Assembly (NCBI RefSeq): GCF_026213295.1
Contig: NC_079434.1
Location: forward strand, 8,536,698 to 8,600,697
DNA length: 64,000 nt
Direction: 5' to 3'
Origin: Gadus chalcogrammus
Lineage: Eukaryota > Chordata > Actinopteri > Gadiformes > Gadidae
Each line of letters opens with the position of its first letter. Positions within the stretch are counted from its first letter, which is position 1. The translations under genes were made by a program, and so were the position numbers. This document shows positions 1 through 12,815 of the stretch, piece after piece. Below the pieces are notes generated by a model. That model worked only from the letters and a program-made list of their open reading frames with translations. It made no database searches and was not told the DNA's origin.

Positions 1-1100
1 GACAACATTAAGCGCCTGAGGGGCAAGGTGTCAGATTTAGTCACTATGTCCTCCAAATGTCCGCCAAGAGCAATTACAAGATGGACTCTTGTATTCCAGG
101 TCCTGTCTTGTCTTGAACGGGGATGGTGAGCGGTGAGCCTATTATCAAGAAGCAGCTCCGGTTAAAGCCGAGGCGAGGTGAGCTTGAAGGACAGGATATA
201 GCTACACACCCCCGTCCTCTGAACAAGAACTTGGACTTATGTTGCTACCAGCATTGTACAATGATGGACCGGGGGATTGGCACCTTGAGGTTGATCAGCT
301 TGTTATGATCCAGAGACATTTATATTCATATCTAGTAGTTGAAACCACTGTCATGCTTAACCACATCAAAAACATAGTAGTCCTCATGCTATTTATTATG
401 TATTAGTCTTAAGCGTAAAGTGAAGAATGAAGAATGTTATATTTCGGCATTTGTTAAAATCAACATATGTTTTTGTATTTACATTTTGTCAAAAATAATA
501 ATAATGATGTTATATTTAAATACATCTATATATATATAAATATATACATATTCACTGCTCTCTACCTCTGCCACAAGTACTCCCTTATCTAAATAGCTCT
601 TCAACTGACGCCTTTAATACTGAGCTTTTCTCGAAAGCCCTTGCTTGTACAATATTACTTATTTTTTCTTTACACTGCAAGGAAACATTAAGTCTTATGT
701 AGAGTAAAGAGCTTTTAAAAACTCACGAGTAGCCATGGTACAAAAAAACGTGTTTGAGAAATGCGGAATAGGAAATGTGTGATAAGACAAAATGTCAGCA
801 AACAGTTCAACATAGTTTCTGAGTTCACTTCCCGCAGATGAATATCCGCTACGTGTTACTCCAAAGGTCATAACTAAATTGAAACAAACACTACGAGATC
901 TCACAAGGTCAAAACATATTATTTTCAACTAAGGCTTTGCTCACAGAATAGGAAATCAGCAGCATGCCTAAATCCAGTCCGAGACGGATGATAGTAGGAC
1001 ACTAGGTCTATCTCTCTGAAACGTGTGCAAGGAACCCATCATCCACAAAAACACTGCTTCGTTATCAAACTATTGTTATTTTATTGTTTCATTTTTTAAA
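1..1100. other. Unassigned AT-rich sequence
   Basis: No coding signature, RNA gene or recognisable repeat was identified apart from a short TA-rich stretch near 524-546. Confidence 0.5.
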
Positions 1101-1126
1101 CTCACTTTATTGGCATTTTGTTCCTA

Positions 1127-1426
1127 AACCGCATTAATAGTCTTGTTTCCCATTGGCGAGCGGTCCGTAGGCCATCCGTAGCTTGGCTGCGAGCCAGGCT
1201 CTTCCATCCACCCGGATGAGGACCCTCTGAGACCAGGGGGTGCTGACATATTGTTCCCGGCGTACCCAGACGTCTGCAGCGTGGTTCGACCAGCCAGGTC
1301 AGAGTGTAGGGGGTCAGACAGGCTACAGATCAGGGGGCGCTGATCCCTCTGATCTGAAGGGGTTTGACGGAGACTTTGTGACCCGGAGGGTGAACGACCA
1401 AGTGAAGACGGAGCGCTGTCATACAT
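1127..1426 (-). other. Unrecognised Ser/Gly/Pro-rich open frame ending in a stop
   Basis: A minus-strand frame of about 100 codons, starting near YDSAPSSLGRSPSGSQSL and ending MGNKTINAV then TAG, in a locally GC-rich stretch. The composition resembles a disordered C-terminal tail. No domain is recognised, no convincing polypyrimidine acceptor precedes it, and the plus strand is also open for about 64 codons. It may be a terminal exon or chance. Confidence 0.15.
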
Positions 1427-1879
1427 TTACATGATTAGATTCTCTTGCCTCTTGGTCTCTCTGTGGGGGGGAAGTCACAGGTGTGCCGTTGTACAGTGTA
1501 AGGAGAGAATTGGGCAGGGGGACGGAGACAGTGGTACGTCAACGTGTCTGTACATCTCCTCTTGATGATGGTCCGGTCGTCTCTGCTGCCTTTGTGATGG
1601 ACCGATTTAGCATTTTTGTAGTTTTGTGGTGTATTTGACAAACATGGCGGTGGAAGCAGTGCAGCGTGATGGGACAGGAAGAACCGCAACAGCACCCCTC
1701 ACACTAATACTGATTACTTTCCAAAGCAGCACAAAGACAAAGTACGTTTTTGCGGGAGTTAATCACCATGCTGGCTTTTCCCCTTTCTCCAATTCACGTT
1801 TACATGCACGTTGAAGAACAGTTAACAAGCGTATTCAATGTGTTGACGATAAGCTCACCCAACAATAAGCGCTGAGAGA

Positions 1880-2092
1880 GGAAGTTGAGCCAAACAGGAA
1901 GTGTAGTTGGTGGAGAGGTACGTGTCTGAACAGCTAGCCTTGTTCCCAGGGGTCCTCAGGAGGGAGAACGCCAGGGAGTGGGTGTGGAATGGCGGCGAGA
2001 GAAAAGAAGGGACATTGTCCTTGTTGTTCTTGCTAACGTCTGTGTTAGCGTTTCACCAGGGACTGTCCACTGGTGTGCACAGCTCACAGAAA
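1880..2092 (+). promoter_or_regulatory. Candidate ETS-site promoter and first exon
   Basis: Two ETS-type cores (GGAAGT at 1880 and ACAGGAAGTG at 1894-1903) precede a purine-rich stretch, an ATGGCGGCG in good context at 1989, and a strong donor-like AAA|GTAAGT at 2093. The ATG frame stops after 15 codons. Another frame encodes a hydrophobic segment (LSLLFLLTSVLAF) but has no ATG. It could be a noncoding first exon of a plus-strand gene, a frame-disrupted signal-peptide exon, or chance. Confidence 0.2.
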
Positions 2093-2550
2093 GTAAGTTC
2101 GGAATATGTGTTTCGCTATTAGGCGGTGCCAGAGCTTCACGGATGCTATCCGATAACACTCAGCTCCCGTCCCCCAGAACGGGGAACAGCCTGCTTTTTC
2201 AGATATACACTACAGTATCAGCGCCTGTAGCATATCGCCAGACGTTATCTCCCCAACTGTATAATTAGCTAATTTATAGCGGTAGCAGTGGTAGCAACCT
2301 TCACTAAGTGATGCTCATTAACGTCTATCAGGCTGTAGTTAACATTTAATTATCAACACCCTACTTATGATTATATCTTGGAGCGCTGTGTTAGATCTTT
2401 TATGTCTAAGAGTTATCATTATGGCTTGGTCTTTAACACACTGCATGGATTTCTCCCATATTTAGGAATACGACCCTCTGTTCGTTTTTGTACGGGCAAC
2501 CTCAGGCCGGTTTCTACAAGCCATGTCTTTCATTGAAAGATATTCTTGTC

Positions 2551-2690
2551 AGGGTGTTAGATTCACAGGTTCAAGGTTCGATTCCCAATCCCCACAGTCT
2601 CCTTGTAGGCCCCCTTAAGAAAGATGTCCGCAGCCTTACCTAATCCATAATGATGTATCTGAATTGACCGTGTGTTGCTTTGGATAATAT
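2551..2690 (+). mobile_element. tRNA-derived SINE copy (degenerate)
   Basis: A B-box-like GGTTCGATTCCC at about 2575 is followed by CCCACAGTCTCCTTGTAGGC, AAGAAAGATGTCC and a tail ending in TTGCTTTGGATAA. The order (tRNA head, conserved body, 'CTTTGGATAA' tail) matches the other SINE copies in this window. Confidence 0.65.
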
Positions 2691-2699
2691 TACTTAATA

Positions 2700-5600
2700 G
2701 TAAAATTGTAACCTAGTCTTCTGCATGAAAAAAGATGGTAATACCGTTGCAACAGCGGTTTGAATAAAGTGTTGTCGACTGACTTTAAAAAATGATTATT
2801 ATTCGGTATGCTGCACAGTGTTGCTGTGATGTGAAACGCTCTAATCATACAAATGACCCAATAAAAATAATAAAAACACAACTGGCTACTTCGCCACTGC
2901 CCACACAAAACCCATTAGCTGTTTGACCTATTAAAACTTCATCTCTGGATGGTTAGGAAAAATGCTATTTAATGTTTTGATGCACACGTTTCATAAAGAC
3001 TTGATGGATTGCCATTACGCTGCCATGGCTTGACGTGGAGGTTTTCTGCGGTGCATTCTTAGAGAAAATTGATGCGGAAATCAGAGTTTAATTGCATCTC
3101 CTGCCTCAGGATCTGTTCATTATGAAGGCTAAACTCAAAATGTAGAAATACTGGTTGCATGTGGAACTTTCCGGCAACGTTTTAACCTGGACAAAATCAC
3201 AGGAATATAATGGCATAATCGTTCGGGTTCAGGATTCAAACCAGAGTATTGAGCTTCCTTCCTGTTTATTAAAAAGTAATTTGTGGACATTCTAAACATA
3301 TATTTAATTTGATTTTACATACATCTCACATACATACCATCAGATGTTGTTGTTGTAATACATTTCCGTTTTGGCTTTCTGAATCTGGAAAAATAAGTGG
3401 AGAACAAATAGACCCGTAGCAACACAAAATGATTGAATTTCAGAGATTCTGAGGAGGAAGCTAATGTTGAACAAGATGCTGGGCTTCACTTGACCCCTCG
3501 TGAGTTGAAGGACCGAAAACAACATTTTACAATGGAAAAGAAACCTTTATGAGACACAACAATGGATATCAGTGCCGAGCAAAACAAGAGCCAATACTTC
3601 ATCCTTGCACACTGTGAGAGTGTGTGCATGCATGCATGTGTGTGCACGTGTGCATTGTGCTTGGCAAGAAATGTGATTAAATGCTCTTTACAAGCGAGGA
3701 CAGTTTGTATTTGCGTGTGAAAGGAACAAGACGTGAAGCAGAACAAGACTAAAGCGTTTGACGTCCCTCCGCTCCCCTGCTGTGTTTTAACTAAGAGATT
3801 GATTGCAGCTCTCTCGCCAGCCCCGAGTGCGTCTGCTCAAAGCCAGAACTCAATAAATAATGACCAATGCGATTGTCTCATTTACTTCCCCCTGACTCGG
3901 GCTGTATACAGTTGCGACTGGTTCAGCAGCAGCCTGTGTATTCTGGAGGGGTTGTGTGTGTGTGTGAGTTTAACTGTGTCAAAGCAGTGTGTTTTTTCTA
4001 AGAAAATAAAAAAGAAGGTGCGGGGGGAGACAGGAAGAGACAATAACAGTCTTATCTTCCCCAGGATGTTGCGAACCAGTCGGGCCAGGTATAGATGGTA
4101 TAGAAAACCTCCAGAAAGATCCCTTTTTGTGTTTGGTTTGAACGTTGTTCTTCCTTTCTGGCTTTGTTCTTGAGTTGGGCCGAGCTTCATATTGATTCAT
4201 GCTCATAGAAAGAGAGAAAATACAGACGCATGATGTACCGGGAATTGCGCAGGGATTCAATCAGTGTGTTATTATATCAAGCGTCCTCCTTTGAATGACA
4301 TGTAAATCACCTGATGATAAATAATCTATGGTAATGTAATATATATTTGAGTCCACTGTGGTGCATATTATTCATAAGGAGCCGTGTCATCTGCATCGGA
4401 ACCATATACAGAGGGCCAATTAGTCAAAATACACACATTTCAACACCATAGGCCTACTTTTCTCGGACTTCAAAGTAAAACAGAGGTCGCTTCACGGAAG
4501 TTGTACTTTGGAAAAATGCCGTACGCAGGCGTGCAAGATATATGGCTTCGGGGGGAAGGGAGCGTTTGATGTCGGCCAAACAGCTGCTCGTCTGAAAGTT
4601 AATGAGCGCGGCTGCGACGAGAAGACCAAACTCTACAGGAGGAAAAACCATTCATAAATGTTTGATTACCAACCATACATCTTTAATCCCTTAAAACAAG
4701 AATACCCGGCCCCGGATTCGGGGCGAAGTGTAAAGTCGGTCCCTCTGTCAGTCCCGCTCTCTCTCCCTCTTCCACACCTCCTTGATGAGTCGGTAACGTT
4801 TACCTCGCATCCCCCCAGTCTCACCTTCTCCACGGTGAACACATCCGTCTCCTGTCTGTGACGTGGAAATGGGCGGTGAGGTGGCGTTGTTAATAACGCC
4901 ACGGGGACCCATCGCATGCTTTCCCCGTCCTGATTAATTGAATCTGCGAGCGCTTTGTGCACAGCTTGCAAATATGTTCATAAATAGATAGAATCACCTG
5001 TGAGCGCGTGTATCGCAGACGGATCATTTCACGCCGGGGATGACGCTCTGCAGAGTGTCAATGCAGTCATTACTGTGTCTGAACAGACCCTCACTGATTG
5101 GATGACTAGCAAGGGGCCGCTTCGGGGTCACGGAGCTTTGACCTCGGATGTGATGGACACCGTTATTATCGTGATCGGTAACAAAGTGGAACAAAGGAGT
5201 AAATGAGGTTCCTGTGAACCCCAAGGTCAGGTAACCCGCTGGTAGTAACATCAACTAATTCAATCACATGTACAGGGTGTGTTTGCTAGGTGTTTTTCAT
5301 ATAATTGTTTGAAAATAAGCTAAAGTAGTTGTGGCAAAAGCCCAGCTCCCAACTGATGAATGAAAAGAATGTGCCGTGCATTATTTTCTCCATGTACATG
5401 TCACTTTGTACGTGCCTTTAGTTTGCTTTCATTTCTTTCATGTGGGATAACATGCCACAAATGTCGCTCTGTTCGTAATTAAATTGAAGCGTAGGCATAG
5501 AGCTAGTTTTGAAGCCACCTGCTCTTCCTAGTTTGCTAAGTTCTAATATAACATAAATATAACTTATTCCCGTGTTTGAACATGTGATAATTACCACAGC

Positions 5601-6000
5601 GAGAGAAACACAAAGGCACAGACACATCTGCATAGCGACACACCGGGATACTTGGGTACGAGTTGGAGTTTTAACGATGCATAGAGGTGCTAATGAGTCT
5701 TGATGAGGTTGAACAGAGAAGTTATATTGGATGGGCCAGGATCGGGTTCCTATCGGGACTTTGTGTTTCTACTAATCTAATGACTTGTGGCATTGGAAAC
5801 GTGCTGGAGAAAACAAGAAATCTTTTGGAAGCCCCTCACACGACATTCATCCCTCATCTCCCCCCTCCTAATTCCTAGCTCTGTAAGTGAATGGATACTT
5901 TGCGTCAACGTCAAATCAAAGACACTTCTGTCCGTCCCACACAGTGGATTGTCAAAATCATTTTCTGAATTGAAACCAGAACAGTCCTACCAGAGGCCAC
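2700..6000. other. Unassigned single-copy-like sequence
   Basis: No recognisable gene or transposon. It holds only short TG/CATG runs near 3605-3655 and 3953-3968. Open frames are short and overlap on both strands. Confidence 0.45.
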
Positions 6001-6013
6001 TGACCATGTGGAC

Positions 6014-6076
6014 TTAAGGTATAGGACTTAAGGTATAGGACTTCAGTGAGTGAACTTCAGTGAGTGAACCCTAGTG
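6014..6076. repeat. Short tandem duplications
   Basis: Two adjacent 14-bp duplications: GGTATAGGACTTAA repeated, then GTGAGTGAACTTCA repeated, followed by a decayed third GTGAG. Directly visible; probably replication slippage. Confidence 0.8.
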
Positions 6077-6459
6077 AGACCAGCCTAATAAACTGAAAAC
6101 GAGGTGCCCAATGTCCCGTGCACCTACACCAAATCAACCTACCATGGTGCAAACAAACTTTAAACACCCAGGACAGTATTAAAAAAAGACTAAACATGCA
6201 CTTAACCACAAATTAACCCACGATAAATAACTGTAGACCGATAGCAAAGTCATTATTTTATATTCGATGAGTAATTTAGTAGATGGCTAGATAGACTTGA
6301 CCAAATTGACATTAAATTTCTCCAATATTACAACGTTCAAGCTGATAATATACTAGTGTTTACAAGCAGGCTCTTGCTACTATTTATCTTTGAAATCTAA
6401 TTTAATATGATGTACATGTATTTACCTGTATGCCAATTGTGGCACCCATTGCACTCCTG

Positions 6460-6660
6460 ACCATCCCTGGAAGAAGGGATCCCCTACACTGCGTTTCTTC
6501 TCAAGATTTCTTCCTTGCTGATTCAAGGGAGTTTTTTCTTGCCCGTGTTGGGGCATGGGTAAAGGGGGGTGTCACAAATATTTGGCCTGTTAATCCCTTT
6601 GAGACTGTAATGGTGATTAAGGGCTATACAAATAAAATTGAATTGAATTGAATTGAAATC
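6460..6660 (+). mobile_element. Non-LTR element 3' tail (LINE/SINE 3' region)
   Basis: Starts near CCTGGAAGAAGGGATCCC, then GGGAGTTTTTTCTTGCC, and ends GGCTATACAAATAAAATTG followed by a tandem TTGAA tail. This is a widely dispersed teleost repeat 3' end; the AATAAA plus short tandem tail marks reverse-transcription-primed insertion in the plus orientation. The family name is not certain. Confidence 0.7.
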
Positions 6661-6720
6661 TGGTTCAGCTTTTGTCAGTCATGGGAACCTTGGCAGCACA
6701 ACTCCATCAGGACCGTGTAT

Positions 6721-7320
6721 TTAGATAGATAGATAGATAGATAGATATATACTTTATTAATCCCGGGGGAAATTCAAGTATCCAGTAGCAGCCGAAAACA
6801 CACATAAAAACAGTGCAGATGGATGTGCAAAAATACAGATATAAATAAATAAATAAATAAAATGTCCATTGTTGTTATCTATTGTCCTCCATGCCTTTAC
6901 TGGGAGCTGTTGTACAGTCTGATGGCCAGGGGGACGAAATAGTTTTTTAGTCTATTAGTGGAGCTGGACTGGGACAGCAGTCGGCCACTGAAAACACTCC
7001 TCTGCCTGGTGAAGGTGTCATGCAGAGGGTGGTGGGTGTTGTCCAGGATGGACAGCAGTTTGTCAAGGGTCCTTCTCTCTGCCACTGTCACCAGAGAGTC
7101 CAGCTCTGTTCCCACTACTGAGCCAGCACTCCTCACCAGTCTGTCCATTCGACCAGCGTCTCTCCTCCTGCTGCTTCCCCCCCAGCAAACCACAGCATAA
7201 AAGAGCACGCTGGCCACCACAGACTGGTAAAACATCTGCAGTAGTTTTTTGCAGATGTTGAAAGACCCAGACGATTTCACCCAGGCTATGGTGCAGACCG
7301 GTCTTTGGACTGCACCCATT
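6721..7320 (-). mobile_element. LINE fragment, reverse transcriptase C-terminal region
   Basis: The minus strand encodes about 140 residues including SFNICKKLLQMFYQSVVASV, LFYAVVCWGGS, AGSVVGTELDSLVTVAERRT and LSILDNTHHPLH. This is the C-terminal region that follows the RT palm in fish L2-like LINEs. The 3' UTR ends in ATTAATAAAGTATATATC and a (ATCT)n tail at 6721-6747. The 5' part is missing, as in typical 5'-truncated insertions. No catalytic RT motifs remain. Confidence 0.85.
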
Positions 7321-7349
7321 TGGCTCGTGGAGGACGGCAGTTTTTAAAA

Positions 7350-8380
7350 GCATCTCAGCAGCTAGGGTTATAATAGCTTATCTGGTATCTCCCGAACTGC
7401 CATTTTAAAATCTCATCCCAGCATCATGCTATTTAGGGAGCTCCAGCAGTGGCCGTAATAAGCAGCACAACAGGCTTTTAGAGCAGTACTTTGGGAGAGT
7501 GTGAGTGGCGTCGTGGCTCCCTGTTTACACGGCAAGCTAACAGCGCTGAAACACATTTCTCATCTCTTACCTTCGCTCAGCGGCTGCTGGCCCTGGCAGC
7601 AGAGAGACACAGCTACTTTGTTATTATGTCCCATGTTGCGCTGGAAAGAGTTTAATAGAGGTGCTGCATTGAGGTTGAAGCTGAGGTGTATGTTCTGAAA
7701 TGGTTCGGTTTAGGCATTTGTTCGGAGAAGGGTTTGGGGTAGTGGGGTAGAGATGGATGAGTTTGGATTTTATATAAAGGAGAGGGAGATTTAGTTATAC
7801 ATTTTGAGATGGACATGGTGGGAGATGGTTGTGTTTTGGTCTACGTTTCAATATGGTAAAAGTTATCGACATTAGGTTACAAAAGGGGTTTGGGCTGATA
7901 AGGTTTCAACGCATTGTTGAAACAAATATCTTGCAAATGTCACACTTGTACTGTACTAAATCATAAGACGACTATGTTATTTCTTCAGAGTTTAAGGAAA
8001 CAGGCATAATTGAAATACTGGCTTCTCAATAAACAATGCTCCAGCCATTGTGTCCCCCTTGATATATTCATTTCGTCTGAATTGTCTGTTTCTGCTCTGT
8101 GTGTTGATTACCTATTCTCTGGGTATCCGGGGTTGCCAGATGTGAAACAAATTGGAACACAAAACAAGGCGTCCTGCAGCAATTGAAGCACCTAAATGAA
8201 CTGGAACAACTGAGATTGTACAAGACTCTACCAAACCTAAAAAACCTTGTCCTCTTACAGAAAAGATCCAAGACAGAGCCGTGCTACAACAGGGGTAAAT
8301 CTAGAAGTTACATTTTAAAGTTGGAGACAGCGTAGATCCCACAAGGACTTCAAGAAGCATGCCACATGAGCTAGTAACAC
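7350..8380. other. Unassigned sequence
   Basis: No recognisable gene, repeat or RNA. Moderately AT-rich, with only short open frames. Confidence 0.45.
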
Positions 8381-8520
8381 TTCACAAAAAGGGCTCATTC
8401 AGTTAACATTTATTAACATGCAGTAGTTAATGCCTAATACGCATTATTTAACCGGTCATTAACTGTTAATTTATGCGTTTAGTAATCACTTGCAAATGGT
8501 GTTACGTGCTGCCTACAGGG
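8370..8520. mobile_element. Possible split MITE-like repeat flanking the LINE (left part)
   Basis: TTAACATTTATTAACATGCA, TTAATGCCTAATACGCATTA and similar TTAA-rich motifs precede the LINE. Related TTAATGTTAACTAAATTATT and ATTAATGG motifs resume after it at about 9930-10165. This suggests the LINE landed inside an AT-rich dispersed repeat. The family is not identified. Confidence 0.35.
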
Positions 8521-9930
8521 CCACACCCCGCCCCCACGTCGGGCACTCAGACCACATCTCGTTGTTCCTGTATCCAGCATACAGACAAAGGCTGAAACAG
8601 ACAAACCCTGTGTCTTATTAAGCAAACTCTGGACACTGTTTTGCTCAGACAGACTGGGATGTGTTTAAAGCTGCAGCCACACTGGAGGACTCTTCTGTCA
8701 GCATACAGGACTATGCTGAGTATGTGAATGGGTATATTAGCACTTGTGTTGAAAACATCGTGCCCACCATACAAGTCAAGAAGTTTCCCAAGTCAAGTAG
8801 ACAAACTGTCTACACTAGGTCTGCACCCCACCATCTGTGACTGGCTCCAGGACTTTCTGACTGGCAGGCCCCAGTATGTCAGGATTGGAAATAGGACATC
8901 AGCCAGCATCATCAGAAACATTGGCACGCCACAGGGCTGCGTGCTCAGCCCCATCCTCTACACACCGTTCACTCATGACTGTGTCGCCTCTCACATATGC
9001 AACACCACCCTGAAGTTTGCGGACGACACCGCATCACGGGCAGGGACGAAGCGGCCTACAGGAGGGAGGTGGCCAGTCTGGTGTCATGGTGTGAGGACAA
9101 TAACCTCACCCTCAACAAGGAAAAGACCAAGGAGATGAAAGTGGACATGAGGAAGAAAAGGAGTCCTCACCGGCCACTGTTCATCGGGGAGCTTGAAGTA
9201 GAGAGGGTGAGCTGCTTCAAGTACCTTGAAGCTGCTTGGACACTCAACACCACAAAGCTGGTTAAGAAAGCACAACAGCGGCTGTACTTCCTATGGGGGC
9301 TGAAGAAGTTTGGCATGTCGCCTGAGATCCTCAGAAACTTCTACAGCTGCATTGTTGAGAGCATCTTGACCGGCTGTATCCCCTTCTGGTACGGCAGCAC
9401 TTCTGCTTTGGACCGCAGACGACTGCAGGGAGTGGTGAAGACTGCAGAGAAGATCATCAGAACCCCACTGCCCTCTCTGCAGAGCATCAACCACCACAGA
9501 GTCAACAGGAGAGCTGCCTCCATACTCAAGGACCCCACCCACCCCCAGCATGGACTGTATACGGTGGCGGTTGGGTCTGTTGTTATTGTTATTATTCTAC
9601 CTCAGGACTGCCGCTATTGTTTACATTTGGCTCATGCACTACTGCACACTTTCTTTGATATTCGCACCATTCCGTTTTATTTTATTTATTTTAACTTAAA
9701 TGTAATATTTCATCTAGTTGCTGATCGTCTATTTATCTTGTAAATTGTATATTCTATATAGCTGCAGCTTTTTTCTATTTTATTTGTATATTCTCTTTTT
9801 TTTTTCTTGGCATTCAGTCTGTGGAAAACAAAGGAAGAATTTCATTGTTCGACTGGGAACATGTTTCTTATTGTGCATATGACGATAAACACTTTGTATT
9901 GAATTGAATTTGAATTGAATTGAATTGTGT
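8521..9930 (+). mobile_element. L2-like non-LTR retrotransposon, internally deleted and frameshifted
   Basis: 8521-8790 encodes the end of the endonuclease and the linker (SDHISLFLYPAYRQRLK, QTDWDVFKAAATLEDSS). The RT fingers are deleted. From about 8806 the RT resumes with LGLHPTICDWLQDFLTGRPQ, GTPQGCVLSPILY and the catalytic LKFADDT near 9013-9033, where a frameshift occurs. It continues with REVASLVSWCEDNNLTLNKE, FKYLEAAWTL and RRRLQGVVKTAEKII, to ILKDPTHPQHGL near 9555. The 3' UTR has GGAAGAATTTCATTG, ATGACGATAAACA and a (TTGAA)n tail. A dead copy; the RT activity would need YxDD/FxDD, which survives as FADD but out of frame with the rest. Confidence 0.88.
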
Positions 9931-10169
9931 TAATGTTAACTAAATTATTAATGGATACATTACAGGGTTAACCTTAATCCACTAACCCTTGTCCTCTTAT
10001 TTCAGACCTCTTAATAAAGAAAGATTGTGTGCCAGTGCAAAGAGAGGGACTAACAACAACTGAGTGTAATACAAAAACCTTAACCCTTACCCCTATGCTT
10101 ATGATCATTAGTAGCGCTTATTACTGCACAAACTAAAGATTATTAATGGCTATTATTATTATCAAAGTG

Positions 10170-11640
10170 CAATCAATCAATCTATCAATAGTATAATAAT
10201 AAAAGTATCAAAACCAAATGTTGCGCTCAGTTTGTCTGGGTTGTTCGGTGTCCTCACCTGTCAACTCTCTCCAAAATCTTGAATTGGACCACAGTGCCTA
10301 TTTGACACTCTGGGTCGGTGTTACATATTGATCTTTAACGTTACAACTCTATGATTTGCATTACCAAGCATGAGTGTAAGGCCAGGATGGATAGAGAACA
10401 GTGTTGCCTTATCTCAGGAAAAACTTCACGGCCGGATTTTGATAAAAAAAAAAGTATTTTATCAAGACATTTCCATTTGCATAGATGGAAAAGCTTCAAA
10501 TGGAACTGTCAAATTACCCTGTTCCACTCAGATGGACAAACAGCCTTCAGCTAATTCTGGGCAATTTCCGAATCAATGAAATTGGCAGAGTAAACCAAAG
10601 ACTAGAAATGGCTTTGTGGAAGTGATTGCGATTGTCCATTAAATTGATTTTCATCTATGCATAAAAAGAAGGCTTTTAGTGTGAAGATGCGTTTTGGATA
10701 AGATTTCCTACTTATTTGTCTCTGGTCGGTATTCAATTTTTTTTAGATTTAAGGAAACATTTCTGAGTCTTTCTTTACTTTCTTTTTTTCTCCTAATTGC
10801 TGTTGAGAATGGAGCGAATAAAGCACAGCGAAGGAAGCGGTTTTAAACCAACGGTTTCCAACAGTGATGTTATCTCTCTCTCTTGCACTCTCCCACTCGT
10901 TCATCCTCTCTAAGCCTCGACAGTCGCCATGGCAGCAGGAAAAGGAAGTGGTTTTGATAACTATTTTTCTTTATCGGTAGAATAAGAAGCCTGGCTGATG
11001 TTTGGCAGATATAACAATGATGCCCATGCCATGTCTACCACCACCTCCACCTTGGTTCCACTCCTGTTCCGACACAGATGTGTAATGTGTTGTAGCTGAG
11101 TGGCACCAGACAAATGTGTTTTCCTGATGCGGGATATAAGTAGCAGACATGCTTCTCATATGAAATCCTCGACTTGAACATGCAGTATATAGGGTATAGG
11201 CTTTTCCTGTGACACATCTGACAGCTCAGGGTTCACAAGCATTCAGAAATAATTTATGCAAAATCACGGCAGATTTAACTGCTGACAGACAGTTGTTTTT
11301 TTTAATCATGGACTTATAGTACTCAAAGGGTAACCTTGCTGCAGAGGTCATTTTGTGTGAGCTACGGTCGTTGAAGTGCTTCTGGCATACAGCAGTCATT
11401 GGTTAGATTGTTCCCTCCATATTGTCCATCGCTGAAAACTTCTGTCTCTTCTATACAAACTCTGAATGGACGGCAGTCAAATCAGGCTTTTCATATCCAT
11501 TTCGGTCACCAACACGCCTTAGATTGTGCGGCTTTCACGCACGCAGATAAATGCTCAGAACACACATCATCTGAGGTGATATCCTTTTCAGTATCAAGAG
11601 TGCATCGCTCTATCTTCTATGCTCCTTTTTAGCAAATAGA
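10170..11640. other. Unassigned sequence
   Basis: No recognisable gene, RNA or repeat beyond A and T runs. Open frames are short and unconvincing. Confidence 0.45.
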
Positions 11641-11800
11641 CTGCATTTACAGTATCTAGCGCTTTTCTAACCCGTGGCCATTCAAAGTGGTTGACAATAT
11701 TGCCTAACATTCATCCATCCATGCACACATTCACACACCGACGGTGGTGTCAACCATGCACTGCGACAGCCAGCGGGAGCAGTGAGGGTTGGGTGACTAT
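11640..11800 (-). mobile_element. SINE-like dispersed repeat fragment
   Basis: Contains CTGCATTTACAGTATCTAGC, GCGCTTTTCTAACC, CACACCGACGGTGGTGTCAA and CCATGCACTGCGACAGCCAG. The second half is also present in the 57.37-57.59 kb SINE copy (CAACCATGCAAGGCGACAGC), so the two belong to one family. The tRNA-like head is missing. Confidence 0.6.
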
Positions 11801-12247
11801 TTTGAAGTCTTTGCGTGTGTACACTTCTGCAATTCATATTGTCCCTGTCATCAACTATACTCAGCTAGGTTATCAGAAAACAGCCCAAAAGAAAAAGATT
11901 TTGCGATTAAAATTGCCCTTCTTACTGCAATCTAAGTAAGCCTACATGTCAATTTAATTGTCACATTAACCACTTATTTTTTTCTACTCAAAAGCGGCCA
12001 TTTCATTATGAGGGAGCAGGAGCTGAATATGAATGAAGTTTGATGCCGGGGGAGTTCTAGGATAATTTATGTTCAATTAAATAAGTCATGTTGTAAGTGA
12101 TAATTGCTCGTTTTAAGTGTAATAATAGTCCAGTTTTACTGTGCTGATGCCATACAGCCGCCAGTACAGTTTTGTCCTTACCCATAGCGAGAGGAAATGT
12201 GGGATAAAATGAATAAATACCTTACTTTATTCCTGTTATAGATAAGG

Positions 12248-12415
<168 letters not shown>

Positions 12416-12479
12416 ATGATCCAATGAAGGCGTACAGTGCTATTTTCAGGGGAGGGGGGCTCGAGTATACCGTGACTTA

Positions 12480-12600
12480 AGTCGCAAATTTGAAGACTTG
12501 AGACTTGGTTGGCAAACAATGATAGAAGACTTGACCTGACTTTGACTTGGTATTCATGACTTGATATTTGACCTAGACCTGAGACATGTGCTCGCAGAAT
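12480..12600. repeat. GACTTG-rich imperfect repeat
   Basis: GACTTG/GACCTG recurs about eight times (GACTTGAGACTTGG, GACTTGACCTGACTTTGACTT). Similar strings form the ends of fish LINE-derived repeats, but no element borders are visible. Confidence 0.5.
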
Positions 12601-12815
12601 TGTTTGGCTTCCCAGGCTAAATTTCTAGTGCAATGCTATTGGTTAAGGCTAGCTGCATTAGCATTGTTTAATCCTCATGGAAGTGGCTTAAACATTTACA
12701 CTACAATTCCCTTTATGCATCCACCCTACACTGATCATAGGTCTGATGCCAATCGTAGCTGCTGATCAAATGCTAAATAAGCTAGCTTTCTAGCTTGCAG
12801 GAGGCCAATGCGGTC

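Noticed and set aside
2570..2600. Possible tRNA gene from the GGTTCGATTCCC box (also at 60605 and 52070)
   Set aside because: There is no cloverleaf with acceptor stem. The downstream body and tail show these are SINE heads.
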